Shown: positions 1 to 6,691 of the stretch, in pieces | Numbering within the stretch: position 1 is the stretch's first letter | Layout of the letters: each line of letters begins with the position of its first letter | Assembly (NCBI GenBank): GCA_052034445.1 | Contig: JBPOIN010000223.1 | Coordinates: 1 to 17,102 of the forward strand | Reading direction: 5' to 3' | From: Sterolibacterium sp052034445 | GTDB taxonomy: Bacteria > Pseudomonadota > Gammaproteobacteria > Burkholderiales > Rhodocyclaceae | Length of the DNA stretch: 17,102 bases | The notes under the pieces: model-generated | Database searches by the model: none | What the model was told of the DNA's origin: nothing | What the model saw: only the letters and a program-made list of their open reading frames with translations | Position numbers and translations under genes: made by a program

Positions 1-289
1 TTCCACAACGATAGCGTTGCAGCCCATTGGCGCGACCGTGCCGACTAACGCGTTCCGCCTTGCAATGTGGGCATATCGCCGCAGCGGCGAAGCGCCCTTC
101 AATAATGACGACCGAGGCCGGCTGCGCATCCAGCGCCGCCAATTCCGCCGCTACAACTTTCCGCTGCACCGGCGTCAGATTTCGCAACGCCTTCGTGATT
201 CGATTCAACTCTGGCTTCCTCATTTCCCACTCCTGGATGACTCGACGCAACTGCGCCATGACATCCAGTATCCGCTGTTGGTGACTCAC
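1..289 (-). CDS. IS1595-type transposase, N-terminal part (cut by window edge)
   Basis: Read on the minus strand, an open frame runs off the left edge without a stop. It encodes a helical N-terminal stretch containing LTPVQRKVVAAELAAL, then a zinc ribbon, CPHC, followed by RHGRANGLQRYRC at the window edge. The CxxC plus RHG...GLQRYRC pattern is characteristic of the N-terminal zinc-binding domain of IS1595-superfamily (ISSod11-like) transposases; the catalytic DDE-type domain would lie outside the window. The start is uncertain. GTG at 289 is chosen; GTG codons at 301 and 307 and ATG at 259 are in frame, and an in-frame stop lies shortly upstream. The IS end must fall between this gene and the methyltransferase at 378, but I could not identify a terminal inverted repeat or target duplication. 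Intactness cannot be judged from this window. Confidence 0.7.
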   Translation of the reverse strand, partial: MSHQQRILDVMAQLRRVIQEWEMRKPELNRITKALRNLTPVQRKVVAAELAALDAQPASVVIIEGRFAAAAICPHCKAERVSRHGRANGLQRYRCG

Positions 290-338
290 TACATGAGCCA
301 CCAACACGATTTGCGAAAAGAGCCTATTTTATTCTCTT

Positions 339-344
339 TATAAT
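339..344 (+). promoter_or_regulatory. Candidate -10 box (TATAAT) for the AT-rich methyltransferase
   Basis: A perfect TATAAT lies 34 bases before the ATG at 378, in an AT-rich patch between the transposase fragment and the methyltransferase. No convincing -35 sits 16-18 bases upstream; TTGCGA at 311-316 is 22 bases away. It may be a weak promoter or one carried in by the insertion element. Assignment is by motif only. Confidence 0.35.
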
Positions 345-377
345 GCAAAAAACTCAACCCACAAACGATCCGGCGCC

Positions 378-1193
378 ATGATGACGAATCACACAAATTT
401 GACTTGTCCAATCTGCAGTTCTCGGGATGTTTTTTTATTTGGGTCCGTCGACTTCAATAGGCATTGCATCGCAGAAGATATCGGCTTCGAACCCTCCGGA
501 ATCAATATTGATTATTACATTTGCAAAGAATGCGATTTTCTTTATTCGCCAGAAATCTGTGCTTGGAAAAAAGCCGTTTTTGAAAGCCGGATCTATAATT
601 CCGATTACAGTAAATATGATCCCGAATATCTAGAGAAGCGCCCCAAAGATAATTTCAAATTTCTGGCCAAACAATTTGGCGGAAATCACGAAAAAATAAG
701 CCATCTTGATTACGGCGGTGGAAATGGCGCGCTAACAAAAATGCTAAACGAGCATGGGATCAATTCTCAGAATTTTGAGCCTTTTTCGTCAAACCCGGTT
801 TTTCCAGCGAGCAAGTTCAACTTAATAACCGCGTTTGAAGTTTTTGAGCACGTGCCAGATCCAAATCAGATCATGGTCAATATTTCAAAGCTTCTCGACG
901 ACACGGGGATATTCATTTCCACAACCTCGGTAAGCGACGGGCACATTACTTTTGGCAAAGCGCTTGACTGGTGGTATGTCGCCCCAAGAAATGGGCATAT
1001 ATGCATATATTCAGAAAAGAGCCTGAAGATACTCGCCAATAGATATGGGCTTCATTTCAAAATCATGAAAAATGGCAACCAGGTTTTTTGGAAAAAAGCA
1101 CCGTCGTGGTCAAAGAAATATTTCGGGCTGAGTTCAAAAAACAAACTGGTTCGCTTCGGTTACAAAATATTCTACTTTCTCAGCAGGGGCTAA
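378..1193 (+). CDS. Class I SAM-dependent methyltransferase with N-terminal Cys4 motif
   Basis: This 271-residue protein has a Cys pair at C10/C13 (CPIC) and another at C49/C52 (CKEC), suggesting a zinc-binding N-terminus. A Rossmann methyltransferase core follows, with motif I LDYGGGNG (residues 110-117) and FEVFEHVPDP (153-162), typical of Methyltransf_23-type enzymes. The architecture resembles methyltransferases found in surface-sugar and deoxysugar clusters, so methylation of a glycan or nucleotide sugar is inferred; the substrate is unknown. Two consecutive ATG codons (378, 381) could start it and no clear Shine-Dalgarno is visible. Its composition is far more AT-rich than its neighbours (26 of 60 bases are G/C at 661-720), and it sits next to a transposase fragment, consistent with horizontal acquisition. 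Its TAA overlaps the TAG of the convergent gene by 4 bases. Confidence 0.8.
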   Translation: MMTNHTNLTCPICSSRDVFLFGSVDFNRHCIAEDIGFEPSGINIDYYICKECDFLYSPEICAWKKAVFESRIYNSDYSKYDPEYLEKRPKDNFKFLAKQFGGNHEKISHLDYGGGNGALTKMLNEHGINSQNFEPFSSNPVFPASKFNLITAFEVFEHVPDPNQIMVNISKLLDDTGIFISTTSVSDGHITFGKALDWWYVAPRNGHICIYSEKSLKILANRYGLHFKIMKNGNQVFWKKAPSWSKKYFGLSSKNKLVRFGYKIFYFLSRG

Positions 1194-1867
1194 GTCGCCG
1201 CAGTGCGTCGCTGCAGCTTGTTCCTTAAGCGTCGCTTGAAACGGTAACCCAGCGACAAGCGTTTAAGTTTGAAGGGCCTCTGCCGGGGCGTGATAAGCAC
1301 ATAGCCCTCGTCGCGGAAGTCGCGCTCGATATTGCGCTCGGGAAAAATTCGGGCGATGAAATCGATGTGGCGTTCGGCGGGCGAAAGAATCTGGTCTGCT
1401 TGGGGCATATTACCATGCTCGTAGGGACCGTCCTCGTAGATGCGCAGGTCGTCGACGACGATGATATCGTCGCAATCTGGGCGCATCTGTTTGAGCAGTT
1501 CAAGTTCGCGCTCCAGCGGCAGTTTGAGATGCAGCGGCGTGCCATCCGTGTAGCCAGTAAAATCCTTCGCCACTTCGCCCGGAAAGTGGGCATCGAGAAA
1601 GAACAGCACGCGGCTGTTGCGATCGATCCTGCCGAGATATTCGCGAAAGGCGGTTTCCGAATCGGCATTGATGATGTTGACATTGCCGAAGCGGGCAAAA
1701 TTCTGGCGCGCCAGCTCAGCCGTACCAGAATGAATCTCGACCGAATAAAGCTGCGAGAAACGTCCGTTTTCGCAGGCGTGCAACAGCGAGGCCCCGGTGC
1801 CCGTGCCGGTTTCGAAAAACACCGTGCACCCACATTTCGACAGATCGTATTTTCTCAATGTACCCAT
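1190..1867 (-). CDS. SAM-dependent methyltransferase-like protein, last gene of O-antigen operon
   Basis: This 225-residue protein has a glycine-rich nucleotide-binding loop FFETGTGTGASL (17-28), an acidic strand end SVEIH (42-46), LFFLDAHFPGE (88-98) and VVDDLRIYEDGPY (137-149). These fit the class I methyltransferase fold. The LDAH and VVDD acidic pairs resemble metal-dependent, TylF-like O-methyltransferases, so that subfamily is a guess. The C-terminus (about 197-222) is strongly basic (Lys/Arg-rich), possibly for membrane or glycan contact. A good ribosome site (CAGGAG, 6 bases before ATG) supports the start. The gene begins 1 base after the GT9 stop, so it is the promoter-distal member of the surface-polysaccharide operon and a candidate for methylating that glycan. 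No transmembrane segment is apparent. Confidence 0.7.
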   Translation of the reverse strand: MGTLRKYDLSKCGCTVFFETGTGTGASLLHACENGRFSQLYSVEIHSGTAELARQNFARFGNVNIINADSETAFREYLGRIDRNSRVLFFLDAHFPGEVAKDFTGYTDGTPLHLKLPLERELELLKQMRPDCDDIIVVDDLRIYEDGPYEHGNMPQADQILSPAERHIDFIARIFPERNIERDFRDEGYVLITPRQRPFKLKRLSLGYRFKRRLRNKLQRRTAAT

Positions 1868-1868
1868 A

Positions 1869-3011
1869 TCATTCTCCTGAGTTATTTAGAACCGATAGTT
1901 GGCTGCGCGCCAGCAATTCGTCGCACGCCGCGCTGACATCAGCGACGGCGATGCCAGCGACTTCGATGGTGTCCGACGCGACAACCACGGCATATTCGAC
2001 ACCCCACGGATACCAACGCATATATTTTTCCGGCCGTTTCTCGAACAGCACAACGACGGGCTTGCCGAGCGCCGCCGCGACATGCACGGCGCCGCCGTCG
2101 GTGCTGATGAGCTGATCGCATTCAGCGATCGTCGCCGCCAGATCCATGAAACTCTGCGTCGGCCAGAGCAGCGCCGGAGCCGTCGCCCCCTGCGTGAGCG
2201 CCAGCAGGCCCGTGGCAGCGGCAGCCTGCTGGAATTCGTCGCTCTGCCACATATCGGGCGCACCCAGCACGACGATGCGGTAACGCTGCGCGAGCTCGAT
2301 GGCCAGACGGCACCAGTTGGCGACGCTCCAGATACGCTCGGGCACGCGAGCGGAAAAGTTCAGTGCGACAACGGGCCGGCGCGCAGCGGCGGTGCCGCTG
2401 TCCAGGGCCAGATCCAGGGTAGCAAGCCGGTCGTGCAATGCATGGCGCACGGTGGAGGGAACGGTCAGTTTGAGTTTGTAATCCTGCGGCCGCACATCGC
2501 CGAGCAGATCATGGGCAACGCGGAAACCCGCCAGCGTCTCATGCTCCATGCGCCGCGTGGCGACATGCTCGGCAACGCGATCATCGAATGCCAGCTCGTC
2601 GTCGATGCAGCAGACATGTCTAGCGCCCAGTTGCCAGGCGAACTGCACGGCGCTCATGTAACGGCCGCCATTCGGAATGATCACATAGTCGAAATGGATC
2701 GCGCGCAGGCACAGCAGCAGCCGCAGCCGGTCATACAGAGTAGCGAACCAGCCGGGACGCGGGTTGCGCTCGCGTTCGCGGCTGAATATGTATTGATACA
2801 CTGCATCAAGATCGGGGTTGTCATCCACCACGGGACGATTGTAGGCATGCCCCAGCACGGCCAGATAACAGTCCGGATATTTTCTGCGAATCGCCGCCAT
2901 GAGCGCCGTAGTGCACAGCATGTCACCAAGATAGTCGAGGCGGATGATGAGAACGCGCGGCGATCTCTGCGCGGGCTTCAGCGACTTGCCGGATGGCGGC
3001 GGGCGCGTCAC
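1869..3011 (-). CDS. Glycosyltransferase family 9 (LPS heptosyltransferase-like)
   Basis: The N-terminal Rossmann half opens with VLIIRLDYLGDMLCTTAL (residues 20-37), the usual GT9 signature. The C-terminal half carries the sugar-nucleotide site STDGGAVHVAAALGKPVVVLF (303-323). At 380 residues it is normal for the family. GT9 enzymes add heptose or related sugars to the LPS core from nucleotide-activated donors at the cytoplasmic face; the exact sugar here is unknown. GTG at 3011 is chosen because it has AGGA 7 bases upstream and lies in a GTGA overlap with the preceding small ORF. Extending to an upstream ATG at 3080 would add 23 unrelated residues read out of frame through that small ORF. 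It sits between the small ORF and the methyltransferase in the same operon. Confidence 0.88.
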   Translation of the reverse strand: MTRPPPSGKSLKPAQRSPRVLIIRLDYLGDMLCTTALMAAIRRKYPDCYLAVLGHAYNRPVVDDNPDLDAVYQYIFSRERERNPRPGWFATLYDRLRLLLCLRAIHFDYVIIPNGGRYMSAVQFAWQLGARHVCCIDDELAFDDRVAEHVATRRMEHETLAGFRVAHDLLGDVRPQDYKLKLTVPSTVRHALHDRLATLDLALDSGTAAARRPVVALNFSARVPERIWSVANWCRLAIELAQRYRIVVLGAPDMWQSDEFQQAAAATGLLALTQGATAPALLWPTQSFMDLAATIAECDQLISTDGGAVHVAAALGKPVVVLFEKRPEKYMRWYPWGVEYAVVVASDTIEVAGIAVADVSAACDELLARSQLSVLNNSGE

Positions 3012-3115
3012 GTGGCATTCCTGCCGATGATGTGGTTCTGCGCCACGGCGTCGCCCCAGGTCTGGTCGGTCGGCACGCACAGTCGGAAAAACAGCTTGGT
3101 TCTGGCTTCATCCAT
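3008..3115 (-). CDS. Small 35-aa ORF coupled between O-antigen ligase and GT9 gene
   Basis: The open frame starts at ATG 3115 inside the ligase stop region (ATGGATGA, 8-base overlap). It ends in a TGA that forms a GTGA overlap with the downstream GT9 start (4 bases). The peptide starts MDEARTKLFFRLCVPTDQTW and ends IIGRNAT. I recognise no domain, signal peptide or membrane span. Without it, a 96-base untranslated gap would separate two genes in an operon where every other junction is an overlap or 1 base. Translation by coupling is therefore plausible, either as a real small protein, as a coupling leader, or as a remnant of a lost gene. No strong Shine-Dalgarno is seen; a GGGA lies about 10 bases upstream. 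The evidence is positional only. Confidence 0.4.
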   Translation of the reverse strand: MDEARTKLFFRLCVPTDQTWGDAVAQNHIIGRNAT

Positions 3116-4367
3116 TTTGAACATCCCGCGTAGCCAGCTTACCGGAGAACAGAAGACCGGTCATCCAGGCAAAGAACATCCGCTCGGCCATGTCCAACAT
3201 GAAAGAGTTGAACAGGTTGCCGACCATGAAACCCAGCAGCACAGCCAGCGCGAGCTGGGCAAACGGTGCCGCCAGGCGGCGCGCGGCGCGCCATTGCACG
3301 GCATACACGGCCAGCAGGGCCAGCAGGCCCAAAACGCCCATCTGCGCGGTCAGCAACAGATACTGATTATGCGGGTTGTTGGAAGGTGCCATGGCGGTGC
3401 CACGAACCTGCGCATCGTAGGCGCTCGGAAAACCGCCGATGCCCACGCCAAACAGAGGCGCGCTACGGATGATGGCCAGCGTATTCGTATAGTAATCGAG
3501 ACGCAGGCCAATCGAGGTCGGATCGCCCCTACCGGCCTGCCAGTGCGTGGCCTGCGCCGTCGCTTCATTGACGCGATCGCGGAAAATCGGCGCCGTTTCA
3601 TACGCAGCACCCGCCAGCACCAGCGCCGCCAGTGCGCCCACCGCCAGACCGCGGCGGCCGAAGCGCTGATGAAACAGCGACAGCAACAACAGCCCCAGCG
3701 TCACATAGCCCGTGCGTCCGGGCACCATGAATAGCACGTTGGCGCTGGCCAGCAGCGCGAGCGCCAGCAACGGCCAGAACCAGCGCGTCTGATGCCAGTG
3801 CGCTGCCGCCAGCGCAAGAAAATAGGCGGCAAAGGCCATGAAAAAACTGTGCGTGATGCTGAGTTTGAACACCACCGGATTGATGCGTGTCGCACTACTG
3901 AACCATGCGCCGGGGTCGCTGAAGGCATCGAGCCAAATCAACGTCGAAATAAGCAGCGTAAGCAGCATGGCGGCACAAAACGCCGCGCACGCGCCAAGTT
4001 TCTCGCGCGCACTCAGTTCCAGGCTCACGAGCAGCGGCACTAGCAACAGCGAAAGGTACTTGACCAGATAGCGCCGTGTCTCGTCGCTACTGCCTTGACC
4101 ATAACAGGCACCCAGCAGCATCAGGCCGCAGAAAGCCAAAAAGCCGAGCGCCACGGGCGAGGCGCGCAACGCGGCAGACTTCGCTCGCCAGTTGCCGCTG
4201 GCGAGCCAGAATAGCAGGGCGAGCGCCAGCAGCAGGCTCGTACCGGCGGGGGTCACGGGCAGCACGAACCCCATGCCGATCACGCACCAGACACAGAGTT
4301 TGCGGGCCTGCGCCGACAGCCCGGTCGACGTGGGGACGGGCGTGGATGCCGACGCGCTTACAGCCAT
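3108..4367 (-). CDS. waaL: O-antigen ligase (WaaL/Wzy_C family)
   Basis: This 419-residue polytopic inner-membrane protein has about ten or more hydrophobic segments from residue 25 to 408. A large periplasmic loop (about 255-335) ends in the family's conserved histidine motif NNPHNQYLLL (330-339; H333), preceded by GLRLDYYTNTLAIIRSAPLFGVGIGGF-type residues (from 287). GRTGY at 217-221 supplies a conserved arginine. WaaL-type ligases transfer undecaprenyl-PP-linked glycan to the lipid A core at the periplasmic face. An O-antigen polymerase (Wzy) or a protein glycan ligase of the same superfamily cannot be excluded, but position between core-type glycosyltransferases favours the LPS ligase. 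The start ATG overlaps the end of the upstream gene by 10 bases and the stop overlaps the small ORF by 8. Confidence 0.82.
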   Translation of the reverse strand: MAVSASASTPVPTSTGLSAQARKLCVWCVIGMGFVLPVTPAGTSLLLALALLFWLASGNWRAKSAALRASPVALGFLAFCGLMLLGACYGQGSSDETRRYLVKYLSLLLVPLLVSLELSAREKLGACAAFCAAMLLTLLISTLIWLDAFSDPGAWFSSATRINPVVFKLSITHSFFMAFAAYFLALAAAHWHQTRWFWPLLALALLASANVLFMVPGRTGYVTLGLLLLSLFHQRFGRRGLAVGALAALVLAGAAYETAPIFRDRVNEATAQATHWQAGRGDPTSIGLRLDYYTNTLAIIRSAPLFGVGIGGFPSAYDAQVRGTAMAPSNNPHNQYLLLTAQMGVLGLLALLAVYAVQWRAARRLAAPFAQLALAVLLGFMVGNLFNSFMLDMAERMFFAWMTGLLFSGKLATRDVQNG

Positions 4368-5284
4368 GCGGTATTGCCAGGCTGAGACAGATCGACACCG
4401 GTCAGTGCCACATCGAGCGTTACGGTATCCGAACCCGTGCGCCCAGCGGCACGCCAGCGCGGCAGACGCGAGCCATGCAGACGCACGACGCCTGCCCGCG
4501 GATCAGCAGGCGTGGCGCCGGGCAGCGGCACGATACAGGTGGTTTGCGCACCAAGCGCATTGGCCGCCCAGTGCGAGTAACCCGAAATCGGCGTTGCCAG
4601 CAGCAGCGGGCAACAAGCCAGCGCAAACAGATCGGCCACGGGATTCACGCTCGATCGGTGATCGTCGCCCTTGTAGCCATACGGCGAAGGCGCATCAAGC
4701 GTGAATACATCGAACTGCTCATGCAGTTCGCGGAATGCGGCGGGATCGCCCGTACAGGAGAGGAAGAACGCCACATCGGGCTGGCGCGCACGGACCTGCT
4801 CCATGAGGCGCTGATACCACCACACAGGCACGGCCGGCCACTCGCGGTCGATCTCGTAGCGCTCGGCATTCGCGAGTTCGTAATCACCCTGGCGGATATG
4901 CACGCCGACCACGGGCCGCCCGGCGCGCGGGGCAAACGCGGCGCGGATTGCCGTGGCCAGATGCGGCGCCAGATGCAGCCGGGCTGCGGTTTCAAGATAG
5001 ATCGGATCGAGTTTGTCGGACGGCCCGTCGAGCGAGCGCAGAATGATCTTCCGGCCGGCCAGCGTCGCAAACTGCGCCGCATCACAATCACGCACGCGCA
5101 GCGCACCCAGACGCGCGAGAATGCGCACCTTGCCGCGCCGCGTGCCCGCCACCGAGAACGAATCGAGCTCATGCCAGTCGAGAATGATCTCGTGGCCATA
5201 GGCCTTCTGAATGGCAAACGCCAGCGGCAGGGTTTCGAGGCGGTTCGAAATTCCGACGAACTCGTCGATGTAGAGTTTGGGCAT
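4358..5284 (-). CDS. Fucosyltransferase-like glycosyltransferase (HxRxGDY motif)
   Basis: This 308-residue protein has an N-terminal GISNRLETLPLAFAIQKAYG segment (11-30), the position where alpha-1,2/1,6-fucosyltransferase-like enzymes carry GxGNRL. HIRQGDY (129-135) matches the donor-phosphate-binding HxRxGDY motif of GT11/NodZ-type enzymes. SVNPVADLFALACCPLLLATP (from 212) followed by SHWAANALG (237-245) matches the C-terminal DxxLLxxCxxxIxxxSxFSxWAA-type block of that superfamily. It probably transfers fucose or a related deoxyhexose from a GDP-sugar to the LPS/O-antigen; the donor is inferred. The open frame continues about 1.2 kb upstream, but that stretch is antisense to a GT9 gene. ATG 5284 gives the natural start, right after the leader repeats. 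Shine-Dalgarno is weak (GGACA). It is the first gene of the minus-strand operon. Confidence 0.68.
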   Translation of the reverse strand: MPKLYIDEFVGISNRLETLPLAFAIQKAYGHEIILDWHELDSFSVAGTRRGKVRILARLGALRVRDCDAAQFATLAGRKIILRSLDGPSDKLDPIYLETAARLHLAPHLATAIRAAFAPRAGRPVVGVHIRQGDYELANAERYEIDREWPAVPVWWYQRLMEQVRARQPDVAFFLSCTGDPAAFRELHEQFDVFTLDAPSPYGYKGDDHRSSVNPVADLFALACCPLLLATPISGYSHWAANALGAQTTCIVPLPGATPADPRAGVVRLHGSRLPRWRAAGRTGSDTVTLDVALTGVDLSQPGNTAWL

Positions 5285-5286
5285 AA

Positions 5287-5316
5287 TGTCCGGCTGTGTC
5301 CGGCTTTGTCCGGCTG
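5287..5316. repeat. Three perfect tandem 10-bp repeats in operon leader
   Basis: Three consecutive units read on the plus strand TGTCCGGCTG, TGTCCGGCTT, TGTCCGGCTG, differing only at the tenth base. They end 2 bases before the start codon of the fucosyltransferase-like gene, so in that operon's mRNA they form CAGCCGGACA-type repeats covering the ribosome-binding region. The 10-base period is not a codon multiple and lies outside coding sequence. Copy-number slippage or repressor/RNA-binding function are possibilities, not shown. Confidence 0.85.
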
Positions 5317-5333
5317 ATAAAACGTAGCCGCAC

Positions 5334-5339
5334 ATTATA
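5334..5339 (-). promoter_or_regulatory. Candidate -10 box for the O-antigen operon
   Basis: On the minus strand this reads TATAAT, 50 bases before the ATG at 5284. No good -35 is present at 16-18 bases; the palindromic TTGCAA at 5354-5359 is only 14 bases away. Transcription from here would place the three decamer repeats in the 5' leader. The likely -35 region overlaps the start of the divergent GT9 gene. Confidence 0.45.
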
Positions 5340-5342
5340 GTC

Positions 5343-5348
5343 GAGGGG
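5343..5348 (+). promoter_or_regulatory. Shine-Dalgarno (GAGGGG) supporting a TTG start
   Basis: GAGGGG lies 5 bases before TTG 5354 (11 before the in-frame TTG at 5360). No in-frame ATG exists before the conserved N-terminal GT9 strand, so this site supports the TTG initiation of the divergent heptosyltransferase. Confidence 0.55.
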
Positions 5349-5353
5349 TTTGA

Positions 5354-6508
5354 TTGCAATTGAGCGCATCGTATTTCGCCACCCACTGCGCGCCATCCAC
5401 TGCGCCACGCCGCATCCTGCTGGTCTGCACGCAACGCATCGGCGACGTGCTGCTCACCACGCCGCTGGCGCGCAGTCTCAAACAGGCCTGGCCGGATGCC
5501 CAACTCGACATGCTGGTGCTGCCCGGCACCCAGGGCGTGCTCGAAGGCAATCCTGACATTCATCAGATCATCGCCCTGCCGCAACGCGTCGGCCTGCGCG
5601 AAAAGCTGGGGCAGCTTCGCAGCCTGTGGCGCCGTTACGATCTCGCGCTGTCGCCGTTGCCGACCGACCGCGCGCGCCTGTTCTGCTGGAGCGCCGGCCG
5701 CTATCGGCTCGGCGTCTGCACAGCGCAGGACGCCAAGCGCGCCAAAGCGCTGCTGCTGAATACCTGGGCCCCGTTCGACGATCTCGACACGCATACCGTC
5801 AGCATGGGCCTGCGGCTCGCCGAACTGCTGGGCATCGCGCCCTGCCATACGGTCGTGGCGCTCTCCCTGCACGGCGCGCAAGACCAGGCACTGCAGCCGC
5901 TGCGCGCCGCACTGGGCAATCAGCCATATGCCGTACTGCACCCCTACCCGAAATTCAATTACAAGATGTGGACGCCGACTGGCTGGGTCGCGCTGGCGCG
6001 CTGGCTGCGTGCGCGCGGGCTGGCCGTCGTCCTGACGGGCGGACCGGATGCCGACGAATGCGCCTACGTCGCGGCCATCGCACGCGAAATCGCAGCGCCA
6101 GCGGCAACGCCGGGCGATCAGCCGCCCGTGCTGAACCTGGCTGGCAGCCTGTCGCTGGCCGCAACGGCCGAAATCCTGCGCACGGCAAAACTCCATGTCG
6201 GCCCCGATACCGCCGTCACACACCTCGCTGCCGCAGTGGGCATTCCGACGCTGGCCCTGTTCGGTCCTTCGAACCCCGTCAAATGGGGTCCCTGGCCCGG
6301 CGACTGGAATTCGTCCGCCAGCCCCTGGTCGCGCCGCGGCAGCGGTCGGCAGGGCAATGTGTATCTGCTGCAGGGCGAACATCCACGCGGCTGCGTTCCG
6401 TGCCTGCTCGAAGGCTGCCAGCGCCGCAGCGACAGTTACAGCGACTGTCTGCGCGAACTGACCGTCGAAACCGTCATCGCCGCAGCCAGAACCTTGCTGC
6501 CGAATTAA
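5354..6508 (+). CDS. GT9 heptosyltransferase-like glycosyltransferase
   Basis: This 384-residue GT9 enzyme begins with ILLVCTQRIGDVLLTTPLAR (21-40) and has the donor-binding motif VGPDTAVTHLAAAVGIPTLA (282-301), then LFGPSNPVKWGPWP (302-315). Aspartate in GPDTAVTH and the GDVLLTTP loop are family hallmarks. A C-terminal cysteine cluster (C347, C350, C355, C365) occurs in a subset of GT9 proteins and may bind metal. It likely adds heptose or a related sugar to the LPS core; the acceptor is unknown. It shares only family-level similarity with the other GT9 enzyme here. TTG start is supported by GAGGGG 5 bases upstream. It is divergent from the O-antigen operon with a 69-bp spacer and no obvious terminator before the cold-shock promoter region. 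Confidence 0.88.
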   Translation: MQLSASYFATHCAPSTAPRRILLVCTQRIGDVLLTTPLARSLKQAWPDAQLDMLVLPGTQGVLEGNPDIHQIIALPQRVGLREKLGQLRSLWRRYDLALSPLPTDRARLFCWSAGRYRLGVCTAQDAKRAKALLLNTWAPFDDLDTHTVSMGLRLAELLGIAPCHTVVALSLHGAQDQALQPLRAALGNQPYAVLHPYPKFNYKMWTPTGWVALARWLRARGLAVVLTGGPDADECAYVAAIAREIAAPAATPGDQPPVLNLAGSLSLAATAEILRTAKLHVGPDTAVTHLAAAVGIPTLALFGPSNPVKWGPWPGDWNSSASPWSRRGSGRQGNVYLLQGEHPRGCVPCLLEGCQRRSDSYSDCLRELTVETVIAAARTLLPN

Positions 6509-6547
6509 GAATTGCGCCAATTATTTTTCCGAAATCGCAGAATTTCC

Positions 6548-6577
6548 TTGACGGCATCATGACAACTAGCGTAAAAA
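6548..6577 (+). promoter_or_regulatory. Candidate sigma-70 promoter of the cold-shock gene
   Basis: TTGACG at 6548-6553 (5 of 6 to the -35 consensus) is followed, 18 bases later, by TAAAAA at 6572-6577 (4 of 6 to the -10). A start near 6584 would give a leader of about 108 bases. Long structured leaders are usual for cspA-type genes. Confidence 0.5.
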
Positions 6578-6650
6578 GGAGATTGGTATTTGATTCAAAG
6601 TCACTGCGATACTGGTTCTTCCATGTGCAATCTTCGATTCAAATAGTTCC

Positions 6651-6673
6651 TTGGGGGGATTTCCCCAATTTTT
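6651..6673 (+). terminator. Hairpin plus U-run in the csp leader (possible attenuator or thermosensor)
   Basis: TTGGGG (6651-6656) pairs perfectly with CCCCAA (6663-6668) across a 6-base loop and is followed at once by five Ts. This looks like a short intrinsic terminator, yet it sits only 18 bases before the csp start codon, within the leader. It could attenuate transcription or form temperature-sensitive structure near the ribosome site. Motif evidence only. Confidence 0.4.
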
Positions 6674-6691
6674 AGTTAAGAAAGTATTCAC

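Noticed and set aside
1899..3734. A 611-codon plus-strand open frame
   Set aside because: It lies antisense to the GT9, small ORF and ligase genes; composition is Arg/Gln/His-rich with no domain, typical of GC-rich shadow frames.
5287..5316. CRISPR-like array from the decamer repeats
   Set aside because: Units are 10 bases, directly contiguous, with no spacers and no cas genes nearby.
4076..5317. A 413-codon plus-strand open frame over the fucosyltransferase-like gene
   Set aside because: Antisense to well supported coding sequence, with Arg-rich shadow composition and no recognisable motif.
4358..6520. A 720-codon minus-strand open frame as one large protein
   Set aside because: The first 412 codons are antisense to the GT9 gene at 5354-6508 and are low-complexity Arg/Gln/Ala text. 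Only the last 308 codons show glycosyltransferase motifs.
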